A stretch of 64,000 nt of DNA from Ficedula albicollis (lineage: Eukaryota; Chordata; Aves; Passeriformes; Muscicapidae). The notes beneath the pieces were generated by a model that was given only the letters and a program-made list of their open reading frames with translations, had not been told where the DNA came from and did not search any database. The stretch spans positions 21,571,267 to 21,635,266 of the forward strand of contig NC_021671.1 of NCBI RefSeq assembly GCF_000247815.1. The letters are read 5' to 3'. The translations under genes were made by a program, and so were the position numbers. Shown one piece after another: positions 1 to 13,700 of the stretch (within the stretch, counting starts at the first letter, position 1; each line of letters opens with the position of its first letter).

Positions 1-107
1 CACCACTTTGAATCATCCTAGAAATGTGCTGGAAAATATTTTAGTCATTTAGATTTAAGATTTGTTTGCTGACTGTACATTCTGAGCACAAATTATGGTT
101 TTATTGT

Positions 108-806
108 ATCAAAAAAAAAAAAGAAAAAGAAAAAAGAGAAACAAATCAACATTTAATTTCCCATATCTTTTGTACCATTTATTGAATACTTACAGGAATG
201 ATCTGTGAAGTTGTGGCCTCAAATTTATGTAAATCTGACGGGTTCTAGGGATCTGTATATTTCATAAGTTTTCTAATATACTTTTTCTACTGCTCCTAAA
301 CAAATCAACATTTAATTTCCCATATCTTTTGTACCATTTATTGAATACTTACAGGAATGATCTGTGAAGATGTGGCCTCAAATTTATGTAAATCTGACGG
401 GTTCTAGGGATCTGTATATTTCATAAGTTTTCTAATATAATTTTTCTACTGCTCCTATTTCATTCAAGACTGAAGAAATACTGTATCAGGTTGACTCTAG
501 TAAGATATTTCTGCCACCATGTTTTGTGTACTAAACATTAAAAAAAAAAAAAAAGAAAAAGAAAAAAGAGAAACAAATCAACATTTAATTTCCCATATCT
601 TTTGTACCATTTATTGAATACTTACAGGAATGATCTGTGAAGTTGTGGCCTCAAATTTATGTAAATCTGACGGGTTCTAGGGATCTGTATATTTCATAAG
701 TTTTCTAATATACTTTTTCTACTGCTCCTATTTCATTCAAGACTGAAGAAATACTGTATCTAGTAAGATATTTCTGCCACCATGTTTTGTGTACTAAACA
801 TTAAAC
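108..806. repeat. Three-copy local duplication (about 160-270 bp units)
   Basis: A block starting ACAAATCAACATTTAATTTC occurs at 141, 300 and 573. Copies 1 and 3 share the preceding A-rich run (AAAAAGAAAAAGAAAAAAGAG) and the variants TTGTGG and TATACT. Copy 2 has ATGTGG and TATAAT. Copies 2 and 3 share a tail ending GTGTACTAAACATTAAA, but copy 3 lacks a 10-bp CAGGTTGACT. The pattern fits a 432-bp unit (copy 1 to copy 3) in which one copy lost part of its tail. It does not match a mobile element I know. Confidence 0.85.
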
Positions 807-820
807 ATAAAAACTAAAGC

Positions 821-1790
821 AACATTTTTTCTATTTACTGATCTTAAGGTAACCAGATTCAATTGGCAATACAATCTACTTGCAAAAATCCTCATATGGA
901 AATCTTAAAAAAGAAATATGTTCATAACAATATGGCCTTAAGCAGACAGTGTCCATCTTCTCATACCAGTGCCCACTACACACTTACTTTAGTCCTGAAG
1001 GTGATGCCAGTCATGAGAGGATGGAACAGAGTGATTTCTGATGCCAGACAAACACAGCAACATCTGCAATTTTGTCATTTTGGCCTCCCAGTTTATCTGT
1101 GTATTTCCAATAGGGCTGATTTCCTGTGGGATGTATTAATATCCATTATTGCAAGTGTACATTTAAACCTGTAAAGCATGGAGAAAATTGCTCCAGAAGT
1201 GTCTCTTGTATTTTTATCTACTTAAACTGAAATCAATTTATAAATATTTTCTCAATTTGCTGCATTATTTGCAAAGTGATTATAAACCCCCCTTTCTAAT
1301 TAACTGTTTTTACCAGGCATGGAGCACAGTAGCCCCTCTATCTGTCCCAGTTCCACCTCAAAATAGCATCATTTTTGTTCCTGTCCAGTGATGGGAAGGT
1401 GCTGGACAGGAAGGAGTGTGAGCAGAGGAGTCTCATGCTGACTCCATTTAGCTTCTCTTGGAATCAGTGGAGCACACAGAAGCCAAACCTGAGCCATGTA
1501 AAGACACCACTTTGTGTAGTGCCCATATGTCTGTAACACTCCTTGTGTACATCATAAGCATTCATTTAAACAACTTGCTGATATCAAGATCATAAAAGAT
1601 ATGTCAGCAGGTGAATCCTTATCATCAACAGCTTTTCAGAGTATATTATCAGCATATAACTTCATTGATTAAATGTACCCAACTGTCTGCTCAAAGAATT
1701 AAATGAGAGTAAATGTGATTCCGTTCCCACTATCAAACTTGCATATGCTGAGATACTTAGAATCATGTCCAGAATTGAATTATAAAATTA
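821..1790. other. Intergenic, nothing recognised
   Basis: This is AT-rich sequence with short chance open frames only. No repeat family, splice-bounded exon or RNA gene is recognised. Confidence 0.5.
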
Positions 1791-1996
1791 AAAATTAGGC
1801 AAAGATCTTTCTCCTTTAAAAATTCTCAAAAAAACATAGAACAAGCAAACACACAGGATGAAAGAATTTAGGGAAAATTAGGCAAAGATCTTTCTCCTTT
1901 AAAAAGTCTCAAAAAAACATAGAACAAGCAACCACACAGGATGAAAGAATTTAGGAACATAGAACAAGCAAACACACAGGATGAAAGAATTTAGGG
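1791..1996. repeat. Tandem duplication, 83-bp unit, two and a half copies
   Basis: The block from AAAATTAGGCAAAGATC to GAAAGAATTTAGGG starts at 1791 and again at 1874. A partial third copy (AACATAGAACAAGC to ATTTAGGG) starts at about 1955. The copies differ by single bases, for example AAAATTCTC against AAAGTCTC. Confidence 0.85.
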
Positions 1997-3897
1997 CTTG
2001 TACAAAAGTTCTGAGAACACTGGAGAATAATCAGCTGACAAAGATGGGTTTTAGATGAGTTATCAGGTGTCTAGACACACAAAAATTGCATATGTAGGAA
2101 ATGATTCATTTTGGCTCATTTCTCCACACCCTGCCCACTGAAGCATATTTGATTGAGCTTGGTATCACTGACTTAGAGAAAAACCAAAGTTCAGAAGAAG
2201 TACTTTTGAAATCGATGATGAAATTAAATTACAGTTTTCATACTTGTCTATTTTGGAAAATCAAGCAGAAGCCTATACTTAATGACCTCCTGGTACTGAG
2301 ATTCAGCATGAAAATAAGGAACAAAATATAAAGGTAAAATAGTTACAGGATTTTTATTCACATATGAAAACATGTCAAAATTAAAAAAAAAAAATTGTTC
2401 CTGATTCCAGTCTCTATCACTATGAATGTTAATAAACACACTATAGGTTTTGCTGACATAATGAAAAGACAACAGGTATGTATCACTTGCCAGAACCATT
2501 GATTTTAAAGCAAGCCTTCAGGCAAAGAGGATCAGAGAAACTCCTTTTCTACCAAGTGTAGAAAGATACACCGATTTTTCAGAACTACAGTGGCAAGTAT
2601 TTCCAAAGAAAACTCAAACAAGACATTTCTTTTGCAGATGCCAAATAAAACAGGGAGCGAGCTGCAGATGCCAAATAACACTAGGAGCGAGCTGCAGAGG
2701 GCGACGTCCTCCAGGATTTCGGCCATTCCAGCGACTCCCTTGCTGTGAGACCTCAAGAGGGTAGAAAAGAGGGAGGGAGGCAGGGTGAGAAGGTAAGTCA
2801 TAGCAGCCTGGGTCAGGGCTTTGTCAGCTTTTGCCTCAGCTGGACCTTGGGGGAGAGCCTGCACAAGTCTCTATCCACAGGAGGTGGGCGATCCAGGTGC
2901 TGAACATGGTTCAAACACCAGCAGTGCCATTCCTGTAGATTACAAGGACAGAGGTATCCCTTTTAGAAGGGAAGAATTTGATCTGTTGCCAACTTGTCAT
3001 CACAGGGAAAAAAAACCCCAAAACCCAAACAAACTACCAAAAAAACACTTTTTAAAAAATAATTAATAAATTAAAAATTCTGGTCCCTGTGCAAATGGCC
3101 TTTTCAGCCTTTTGGGAGAAATATGTGAAAGCTCAGTCCCTGCATGTTTGAGCTATATTGGATAAAATACAGTTCAAAGCCCAGATCATATAGCAGTCTG
3201 TGCTAACACAGACAGCACTGGCCAGTCTCATGCTTTAGTAATTACATAAATATTTTTAATTCATTTAATTTGTGTAGTAAGGTTACCTATATGGTCTGAA
3301 TAATACAATGATGTAACACAATCACTAGATGAAATGTCCTAAGGCAGATAAACTCATATTCAGTCAGTTACAGGAGATCTGAGTAATTAGGTAGTGTCAC
3401 TGGCATGCAGTTCTTGATTCAGGAGCTCACCCAGAGCTGCATATTTCAGCATTCCAGCTTTGCAGACCAGCTACTCATGGGATGGAGTCAGCCTACAAAG
3501 GCAATCTGACCAGCAGAAACAAGCTGGGTCTGTGTGGTGCCTGTCAGTGGATGAAAAGCATGACTGAAAACCCTTTTCACCGAAAGAAGTGAGAGATAGT
3601 TTTGAGAGGTGGCCACAGTGCCATCTTTCAGTATCCCATTATTTCATCCACATTTTAATTTAAAATCTACTCAGTTCAATCCAACAAACACTTCAGCAGC
3701 TTCTGGGGATGCTCTTTGGAAAGCCTAGAAACAGTAGCTAAAAAACAGATAGCTGCTTCCACAGGCTTCTCACCTGGTGGCAATTTTCTCTCTAAATATA
3801 TCTTTCACTTCCTTCATTTGTAAGGGCTTTCCTTCACAGATATGTTTTTAACTAAATACTCTACTAAAGTAAAAGCAAGACAGAATCTGTCTACAGA
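1997..3897. other. Intergenic, nothing recognised beyond the 30-bp repeat
   Basis: Apart from the short tandem repeat at 2635-2694, this interval shows no gene or repeat that I recognise. Open frames of 76-110 codons on either strand have no family resemblance. Confidence 0.5.
2635..2694. repeat. 30-bp tandem duplication
   Basis: CAGATGCCAAATAAAACAGG and its following GAGCGAGCTG occur twice in direct succession with three or four differences. Confidence 0.8.
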
Positions 3898-4303
3898 ATT
3901 ATAGAATCATTGGATGGTTTGAGCTGGAAGGAACCTTAAAGATACCTTGTTCAAATCCCCTGGGCACGGGCAGTGGCACCTCTCACCAGACTAGGCTGCT
4001 CAGAGCTCCATCCAACCTGGCCCTGAATGCTTCAGGGGATGGGGAGTCTGCAGCTTCTCTGGACAAGTTGTTCCAGTGCCTCAGCACCCTCACAGCAAAG
4101 AATTTATTCTAATATCTAATCTAAGCCTATTGCCTTTCAGTGGAAGCCACCCCCCCTTGTCCTATCACAGTTTCTGACGAAGAGTCCTCTCCAGCTTTCC
4201 TGTGGGTCCCCTTCAGATTCTGGAAGGCTGCTATGAGGTCCTCACATGACTTTCTCTTCTCCGTGCTAAACAGCCTCAACTTCCTCAGCCTGTCTTCATA
4301 GGG
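3898..4303 (-). mobile_element. CR1 LINE fragment (3' end)
   Basis: The interval begins with ATAGAATCATTGGATGGTTT and GAGCTGGAAGGAACCTTA, which is the reverse complement of the conserved CR1 3' end. It continues with CAACCTGGCCCTGAATGCTT, TTGTTCCAGTGCCTCAGCAC and TGTCTTCATAGGGG, all typical CR1 3' region sequence read backwards. The copy is 5'-truncated, as most avian CR1 copies are. Confidence 0.9.
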
Positions 4304-6945
4304 GGGTGCATATTAAATGTAAATTTGCTACCGTTCAATGCAAATTTGCACAGAGAAGACAGAATTTACTAGTAAAAGATGATACATGTCAGTGTATTCA
4401 TCCAAAAACAGAAACTTGAAGGGTCTTTTTGTATTATTGCTGTTTTTACTTAAATTAAGCATTGTACAGTGAGTAGCTCTTTTTCTTTATGAAAAATATG
4501 TTGAGCCATTGCACATGGACTTGAGGGACAGAATGAGACATGAGTTTCCCACTCTTAGCTTCAAGAAATGGAGAGGATGCCTGAGAGCCATGCTGACTTT
4601 TCTACAGCTGCAAGCTTGCTTCTAGGAGAAAAAAAAAATTAAACCAAGATTCTCTCACAACTGCCAAGTGGTTTCATAGAGGGGGGTTTGGATCATCTGT
4701 GCACAAGGCTTACCTTTAAAAAGACTAAAATGAAATGTTGCAGTTGAATAGATCAGTTCTTTGTGGCCACAGTCTCATCTCCTGATATTCACAGCAGCAA
4801 GAAAAAACAGAAATGAAGCTATCTTGAAATTTTGTCAACACTTCTTTTACTTCCAGTAATTGTTAGTGGCAAAAGTCTGGGGCTGTGATATCAATTGTGA
4901 GGGTAGAGAAACCTCATTTACACCAAATTAATACTGTGTCTGCCTGCAATTAATACTGTGTCTTCCAGAAAGCTGTTTTAATTACGTTCAGTAGTCTATA
5001 TGCATCTGTTGGGTTTCAGATCTGCATTTCTAAAACTCACCCTGCCTTAAGTTCCTGAAACAGAGGCTTTAAAAACCCTGCAGATAAATGCAAGAAAAAA
5101 AAAAGCTATCAAATTCTCTTAATTCATGTGTTCAAATAAAATTGGGCTTTTCAGGTTCCTGGGTTTCAGGCTCCCTCCTGGGGGGATGAAGGCCTGTGCC
5201 AGGGACAGATCTCCAGATGGTAGGGTGGTATAAGGGAGTGTCTCCAACACACAGTCAACTGCAAGACTTGTCTTTAAATTCATCATTTCATGTGATGGCT
5301 TGAGAGCAAGAGGGCTGCAGCTTTCAGAGGCAGTGAAGGGAGTTTGCCATTTAGGAGAGGTCCTTGGTTTGTGTGTGCTGGGTAATATATTCCCCAGCAG
5401 GAGCATCCCCTCTGCAGTATCTCTTAACCCTCCGGGACTTGAGGGGTAGAGTTGACTAGGCCAGTCATCAACACCTGGAATATAAGATCTCAAACACTGA
5501 AACTGCAGGGAAATGTGAGATGGAGCTGGGTCTTGTCATGGAAATTTGTGGAAGCCTTACACAAATTGCATGATCCTTGACATGATATTCAAAGACTGTA
5601 TGAATGCCTTAGGATCCTTGAGTTTGGATGTGTCTAGAAGAGAGCTTCAGAAATGTTTCTTATCCTTCTGCCATCACTGTTTCAGCACAGCTCTATCTGA
5701 AGGACAGCTTTATGTCTAATGCCATCTACTTGCTATGGTCTTGGCCACAAGAGTTGCCACCACTGGCTGATAAATCAGTTCATTCCTGCCTTCTTCAACA
5801 GACGTTTCAAACAGTCAGTGTGGCAGTTCTTTCTTTTTTTCTTTTTTATTTCTCTCTAGAAATAAAATTATTGCATTTTTGACTCATTCCTTGAACACAT
5901 CTCCCTGACACTCATGAAGTCTTGTACTCTAATATCTCATGATTAGATTTAAGCTGTCACTAATATATTTATTTTCAATTAGAAAAGACAAACTAGTGGG
6001 GCCTAGAGTCTTAAAAGTCATTGTAGGCTATGTCCAGATTTGAAGGGTGTGTCCAGATTTAACATGCCTTATGTCCTCTGTCCCTCTAAATGTCAATGTC
6101 CAGTGTTATAAACTTTACTGCTTCCATTTATTCACTGTGTTTGAAAACAAGCAAACTTTGCATTGCTTTGAAAAAAAGCAATCTTTGTTTCTCTTCCATC
6201 AAGGAAGAATACATTGAAACTTAGCTGTGTAAAAGTCCTTTGCTTATTTTGGGAAAATCTTTTGATTTGCTTTGATAAAAGGGTGAAATGAAATCAGTAA
6301 TTTCTATATATTCTCACTGTTTTTTCACAGCCTAATTTACTTCTCTGTGGCTGAGCCCATCTTGAGCTCTTGTTACATAAAGAAACACTGCAGGCTGGTA
6401 GGCAGTGGGATTGACCCAGATGATCCCATATTATCAGAGTTGCTACAGATTGTTTTGCCTCTGTCTTGAAGAAAGCTCCGTTTAGAGCCAAAGTGGAACA
6501 GCTTAGAAACATTCCAGGAATGACAGCCCCTGAAAAACTAAGGCAGATAACCTGGCTGTGTTAAGATGGAATCCTTTCAGGAAGGTTCAGAAAGCAGAGG
6601 GAGCCCTAAACTTGCCTGCTGTGGGTGTCTGGCACAGAGTAAAGAGCACTAAGGGTTCAGCAGTGTAAATAAGATAGCCACATATATGTCCCAGAAAACT
6701 CACACGTGACTGGGAAGATGAGGCACTAAACACACACTTGGGGCCTGGGAAGATGTCACCCAAGACATCTCCCAGCCAAAAGAACACGAACTAATGCTTC
6801 CTGGAGTGCAGGAGAAATTAAGAACTCCTGAAGCAACTTGAATGTCAGCCTGGAAGAGCTGCACAGGCACCGGGTTGGGAGGCAGGAACATTCTCTGAGC
6901 CAGGGGCATGTAAGGATGTGCCTGCTAAAGGGGCAGTGGGAGAGC
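4304..6945. other. Intergenic, nothing recognised
   Basis: No gene, repeat family or RNA gene is recognised. A 124-codon minus-strand frame at 5119-5493 has no homology that I can see and no splice context. Confidence 0.5.
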
Positions 6946-8041
<1,096 letters not shown>

Positions 8042-9029
8042 AGTCTGCACATAGGGACCTGCACACAGCAACCTGCACACACCAGTCTGCACACAGAAAC
8101 CTGCACACAGGGACCTGCACACAGCAACCTGCACACAGCAGTCTGCACATAGGGACCTGCACACAGCAACCTGCACACAGCAGTCTGCACATAGGGACCT
8201 GCACACAGCAACCTGCACACAGCAGTCTGCACATAGGGACCTGCACACAGCAACCTGCACACAGCAGTCTGCACATAGGGACCTGCACACAGCAACCTGC
8301 ACACAGCAGTCTGCACATAGGGACCTGCACACAGCAACCTGCACACAGCAGTCTGCACATAGGGACCTGCACACAGCAACCTGCACACAGCAGTCTGCAC
8401 ATAGGGACCTGCACACAGCAACCTGCACACAGCAGTCTGCACATAGGGACCTGCACACAGCAACCTGCACACACCAGTCTGCACACAGGGACCTGCACAC
8501 AGCAACCTGCACACACCAGTCTGCACACAGGGACCTGCACACAGCAACCTGCACACACCAGTCTGCACACAGGGACCTGCACACAGCAACCTGCACACAC
8601 CAGTCTGCACACAGGGACCTGCACACAGCAACCTGCACACACCAGTCTGCACACAGGGACCTGCACACAGCAACCTGCACACACCAGTCTGCACACAGGG
8701 ACCTGCACACAGCAACCTGCACACACCAGTCTGCACACAGGGACCTGCACACAGCAACCTGCACACACCAGTCTGCACACAGGGACCTGCACACAGCAAC
8801 CTGCACACACCAGTCTGCACACAGGGACCTGCACACAGCAACCTGCACACACCAGTCTGCACACAGGGACCTGCACACAGCAACCTGCACACACCAGTCT
8901 GCACACAGGGACCTGCACACAGCAACCTGCACACACCAGTCTGCACACAGGGACCTGCACACAGCAACCTGCACACACCAGTCTGCACACAGGAATCAGC
9001 ACACAGGAACCTGCACACACCAATCTGCA
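8042..9029. repeat. Minisatellite, main arm (about 23 copies of 42 bp)
   Basis: The 42-bp unit is three diverged 14-bp units: GTCTGCACACAGGG, ACCTGCACACAGCA and ACCTGCACACACCA. Two nearly homogeneous blocks are visible: eight triplets carrying ACATAGGG with CACACAGCAG (from 8139), then about twelve carrying ACACAGGG with CACACACCAG. A 56-bp (four-unit) variant lies at about 8083-8138. The array degenerates at 8980-9029. Because 42 is a multiple of three, all frames stay open and give spurious Cys-rich ORFs. Confidence 0.95.
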
Positions 9030-10494
9030 GGCAAGGTTTCCTTCATAGATAGGGGGGAAGTGGGTGCAAGGAGAGCCTTCAAAAGGAGAGGAGACTATAC
9101 TTGCTTCCTAGTAAATGATAGCACAGCTAAAATAAAATACACTGAAAAATGTTCCACATAAGAACAATATGAGTCTCCCTGTCTGAACCCACTTGCCTGC
9201 CAAAAAACTCGGAATTCTACTGCAGCTTATAATCAGCTTAAGCAGAAAGTTCACGACAAACTCTTCTTATACAAAATAAGCATAAAATCATTTTCCCAGC
9301 CCACATAAGCAGAAATTCTCTTATTTCCACTTATTTAATGTTTTAAGCAAATATTTTTGCTTTAGATGATGCCAGGTATCACATGCATCTCTAAATTAAC
9401 ATTCAAATCCTGCTTTTGAAACCTATTACTGGCTAGATGCAGCTTTATTGGACTATACTGAACTAACCAAATACTTCGTTTAATGTTAAGTCTTGCAGCA
9501 GAAAGGGAACTTAAAAAAAAAAGTATAGTAATTACAAAGGTGTCTTCTTAGAAATATCTTTATGATTTAATGCTTGAAAATGTAATTCTTCAATTCCCAG
9601 TTGGGAAAGCTTTATTTATAGAAAACAAATAAATACTTAAATGTCTCCCCATCTGTTCTCTAACAGCACTTCATAAAATAAGTAATATTTTAAAAAAAGG
9701 AGGGACTTACTTCTCTGTGTCTGAGAGTTGCCTAAGGCTTTGAGGCAGTGTCAGCTGGATGAAGCAAGTTCCAAAAGGGAGGTGGAAAAAATGCCCGTGC
9801 AAATTGTCCAGCTTGTTATGCTACCAAATAGGTACCTCACAGTTCCTTGTCACTCTCTCACTAAGTCAACAAAGATGTAGGAAGTCAGTTAATCATTAAC
9901 ATATTATAAAAATATGAAAGATTTGCGATATGCCATTTATTCCAATTGCTTTAAAACACTTACCAAAGCATATAGGTAACTCCCATGGAAATTGCAGTTT
10001 TCTCTAAGATACCCTTACAGAAAATTTACCTTTTTGAGATCACGTGATTTTTCAGCTTGAGACCACCATGATGCCCCAGTCTTGACAGCCCGAAGGACAC
10101 AGAATTCTCATCTGAAAGAGAACAAAGTGATTTCATAATCCTTTATTCATTAGATTTTTCTTCTTGTATTTAGGCAATGTAAATTAGTGCAGCTCTGCAG
10201 TGGGAAGAAATATAGGGGAGAAAGAGGAGTTTTTCTAAGGAGTAAATTCAAGCTGAACAGTTCTCTTGATGGACTCTGGTTTGCAGCACCCACACTTTAG
10301 TACAAATAATATTATGCTTGCTATCTCAGATGCTTAAAAAAACACACACATTTTTTAAAATTATGTTTGCCTTGCTTCATGGCTTTCCCATGAATGTAAA
10401 CAATGGCTCTTACAAATTGGAAGAATGTTCTTAACTCCGATCTGGTTTCTTCTCTCTGAACCCTGTTCTAAGCCCTGATAAACTCCAAATGATG
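9030..10494. other. Intergenic, nothing recognised
   Basis: This is AT-rich unique-looking sequence. I see no open frame of interest, no splice-bounded exon and no known repeat. Confidence 0.5.
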
Positions 10495-10631
10495 CACTGG
10501 CTCAGCTGGTTACAGAGCAGTGCTAACGACACCAACATTGTATTCGATCTCTGTATGGCCACTCCCTTAGGAGTTGGAGTCCACGATCCTTGTGGGTCCC
10601 TTCTAACTTAGAATATTCTGTGATTCTGTGA
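10495..10631 (+). mobile_element. tRNA-Ile-derived SINE with CR1-like tail (TguSINE1-like)
   Basis: The first 70 bases resemble a decayed tRNA-Ile. They hold an A-box-like GGCTCAGCTGGTTACAGAGC, an anticodon region GTGCTAACGACACC, and a B-box-like TTCGATCTCTGTATGGCC. The second half, GGAGTTGGAGTCCACGATCC then TTGTGGGTCCCTTCTAACTT and ending ATTCTGTGATTCTGTGA, is a CR1 3' tail with its 8-bp terminal repeats. This architecture fits TguSINE1, which I know from zebra finch and related songbirds. It is a dead copy, not a tRNA gene. Confidence 0.82.
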
Positions 10632-10700
10632 CATTTCAAAGCTTGGTGTCAAAAGACAAGCAAGTTTATTTCATAGGAATGCCCTGAAATGGGGAGGCCT

Positions 10701-10739
10701 CATTGAAAAATTCTTCTCATTGAAAAATTCTTCTCATTG
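10701..10739. repeat. 18-bp tandem repeat
   Basis: CATTGAAAAATTCTTCT occurs twice in succession, followed by a partial third copy (CATTG). Confidence 0.8.
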
Positions 10740-13700
10740 TAACATGCACAATGGCTGGTTATTGCCATCACTAAAGAAGGGTAGAAAATATCATTAATTC
10801 ATATCCTCCTGTTTCCTGCATCACCTTTAATCCTCTCCTGCTGTATCTTCCAGCTGATATCAGTTCACTGGTTCTCTGTGCAGGTAATGCAGCCTGGCCA
10901 TGACAAGACAGTCTTGTCCTCTCCTGCAGCTCACCAGCCTGGGATCTCTGGCTGCTCCCAGCTGGATGGGGTAGCTCTGGTGCACAGGCACACTCAGCTG
11001 CTCAGGCTCTGCTGTTGTGTGACAAGCCCAACACACACACACCCCGGTAGGCTGCTGTCATCTGCCAGACTCCAGGATGGCCTTCTGACATCCTGACAGG
11101 GCTGCTGATCCACAAGGACAGCATCCTTGGGCAGTGGCAGCTGGCAGATAGATTCCTTTCCTTGCATTTAATAACTGTGTGGGAATAAATTTGCAGGCTG
11201 ATTTTCTTGCTGATTTTACACATGAAGCTGCTCCATGCCCCTGTTTGTTTCACTCTGCGACAGGAGGGGCATCCCCTACACCACTCCTAGAACAGTTTTT
11301 TTCTCACCTAATTCTCAGTCTAATTCAGATCTTTTTCTTCTCAGTCACAAAAAAAAAATCAAACAAAAACCAACACAATAACAAAACCAACACCACTGTG
11401 ATGTTTAAGAGATTAAACTGTGCTGAAAAATAATGAGTTCAATATATTTGTCAGCCACCATCACTACAGTGAAGGTTAATTTAACTGGAAATCTACAGTG
11501 CTCAACCTGTGATAACAACCAGCAGCATCAATAAGCATCATTACATTAGTGAGAAATACAATACACACAAAACTGAATGAAAGAAGATAGGAAGCAAATG
11601 AAGGTATTATGTGTTTTTTCTTCTCAATGTATGATTATGAGTTCTATAAACACATTCCTTTTTAGAGTAATAGTGACAAATTATTAGGAAGCAGATAAAA
11701 AATAACTAAGTTTCTGACTACTTTATTTAAAGGAACACATTTTAAACCTAAGACTTTATTGTTCCTTGAATGCCAATGGTTAATACTTTTTGAGGCAGAA
11801 AACATTTGCTTTCTTCCTCCATGGCCTGGACCCAAAGCACATTGAAATCAGTGGAAATAGTTCTGCTGACTTCAAAGACCTTTAGATCAAGCCCGTCCCT
11901 TCTGTGGTTTACAATTTCATTGTTAAATACCACAAGACAGGAAATATTTGTTTCAAGCTATTTTTCCTTTTATTTGCTACACATTGAAAAACCAGCCTGA
12001 AAGTAAGATGCTGTGCAAGATACACTGCTCAGTGAGTGGTACCACGTAGGCAGCTGAGAGAGCCCCTGAACAGCTCAGAGGCTCAGGTACAAGTACTTTC
12101 TCACTTTTTATTTCTGAGACAAAGGCTACTTCTTCCAGGAAACACAGCATCCTTCCTGCAGCAGTTTGCCACTCTGTGATCAGTGAACTGGGGATTAGAA
12201 TTGTTGCATCCTCACTCTTGGTCACTCCCTGCTTGTGCTCAGCAGATCATCAGACCAGCAGCTCTCCAAATCCAACACTGAACCTAAACATAGGCCTCTA
12301 AAACCACCACTTGACTCTAAGAAAAGTATTTCCATAAACACCTTTCCTAACTGTTTACCTTTATGGCCAAATCAAGTTGTCCTTTAAAACTTGGGGAATT
12401 CAGAGATGAGACAAACACCTCTACCAAACTCAACACATCTCTCAGCATTAAGTGCTTCACAGCCCAGCAGCAGCTGACCTTCTGCCGGATAACAAATACA
12501 TTGTCAACAGCTGCCTCTGAAGAGGCAACCCACTGCCAGCCTCAAGGGAGGCCACAGGGAAGCACTGCACATTATCAGATACTCAGCTCAATCCCAAACT
12601 ACACTGACCCTGTTTAGAGCTGCCAGCAGGTGCTGCTTGGTTTTATGGTTAATCCCACTGGCTGGGAAGTTTTCTGGCTCCAGAGAATTTGCTAATAGGT
12701 TTGTTGTGATTTTGTTATTATATTTTGTGTGGCCTTGATTTCTCTTTTGTTCTGTGAAGTTCCAAATAAACATCCACAATGCTTAGTCCCTACTATCCTC
12801 CGCGTTAGTTCCACTTGTCCAGTGCAGGTGGGATTTAAACACATGCTTTAGTCTAAAATTACAGTGGACTCTGACACTATATGAGAGGGATTATATGTTA
12901 TCCCTCCCAGCAAGAGAAACAGTGTTCAATGCCCAATTTAGGTATTACAAGCTAGGGAGACTGTACCTCACTCATGTCTGAACTTGCTTCCTTTCAATCT
13001 TGCACAGCACTAATATCCCTAACAACGGTCACATACTTTCTTATATCCAAAATATGTCAGAGACCTTTTGTCCAGCATCTGCACCACTAGTAGTGTCCTC
13101 AGAGCCCCTGCTGACACACTAACATTCCTTTATTTTTGTCCTTAACTGTCCTTAGATTCCCTTAGAACTGAGCCAGAAGACTCACAGAAACTTCCACAGA
13201 AACAATCTGACCCTTTTACTATTGGTCAATTAAAAACCAGGGGGAAGTGGGAGCACACAAAACACAGCTGCCCAGGCTATCTCCAGCATGGGCTCTTTAG
13301 ACCTTTTCTCCAGAGACCAGCAACTGTAGATCCATTGGAATAGGCTCACTATTAGTTTTTGAAGCAAAATTGAGATTACTATTACAGGCTCAAAAAATTT
13401 AAGAGGAATGATTTCACTGTGATTGTGTCTCAACAAGGGGCTGATTTAAAACCACTAACATTTGTCTTTGGCTCAGCAAGAAATTGATGTTTTTTTCCCC
13501 GAGATGCAGAGCACAAAATCTTGCATGCATGAAATGAAGGGCTGCTAAAATTAGATGCACTCTTGTGGTTTGGGTAGGCTCCTGGTTATTCCCAGATACC
13601 CAAAAGTAGGTCATTCAAAGCTTAACAAAGACATTTCCCTCAGACATGACATTTTAGAGCCAGTTGAAAAGACCACCTGATGGGAGAATGTTATCAACAC

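Noticed and set aside
8042..9029. Regularly spaced repeats resembling a CRISPR array
   Set aside because: There are no unique spacers between the repeats, the genome is vertebrate, and no cas genes are present. It is a minisatellite.
10500..10570. A possible functional tRNA-Ile gene
   Set aside because: The arms are mutated, the acceptor stem is incomplete, and the sequence continues directly into a CR1-type tail, so it is a SINE.
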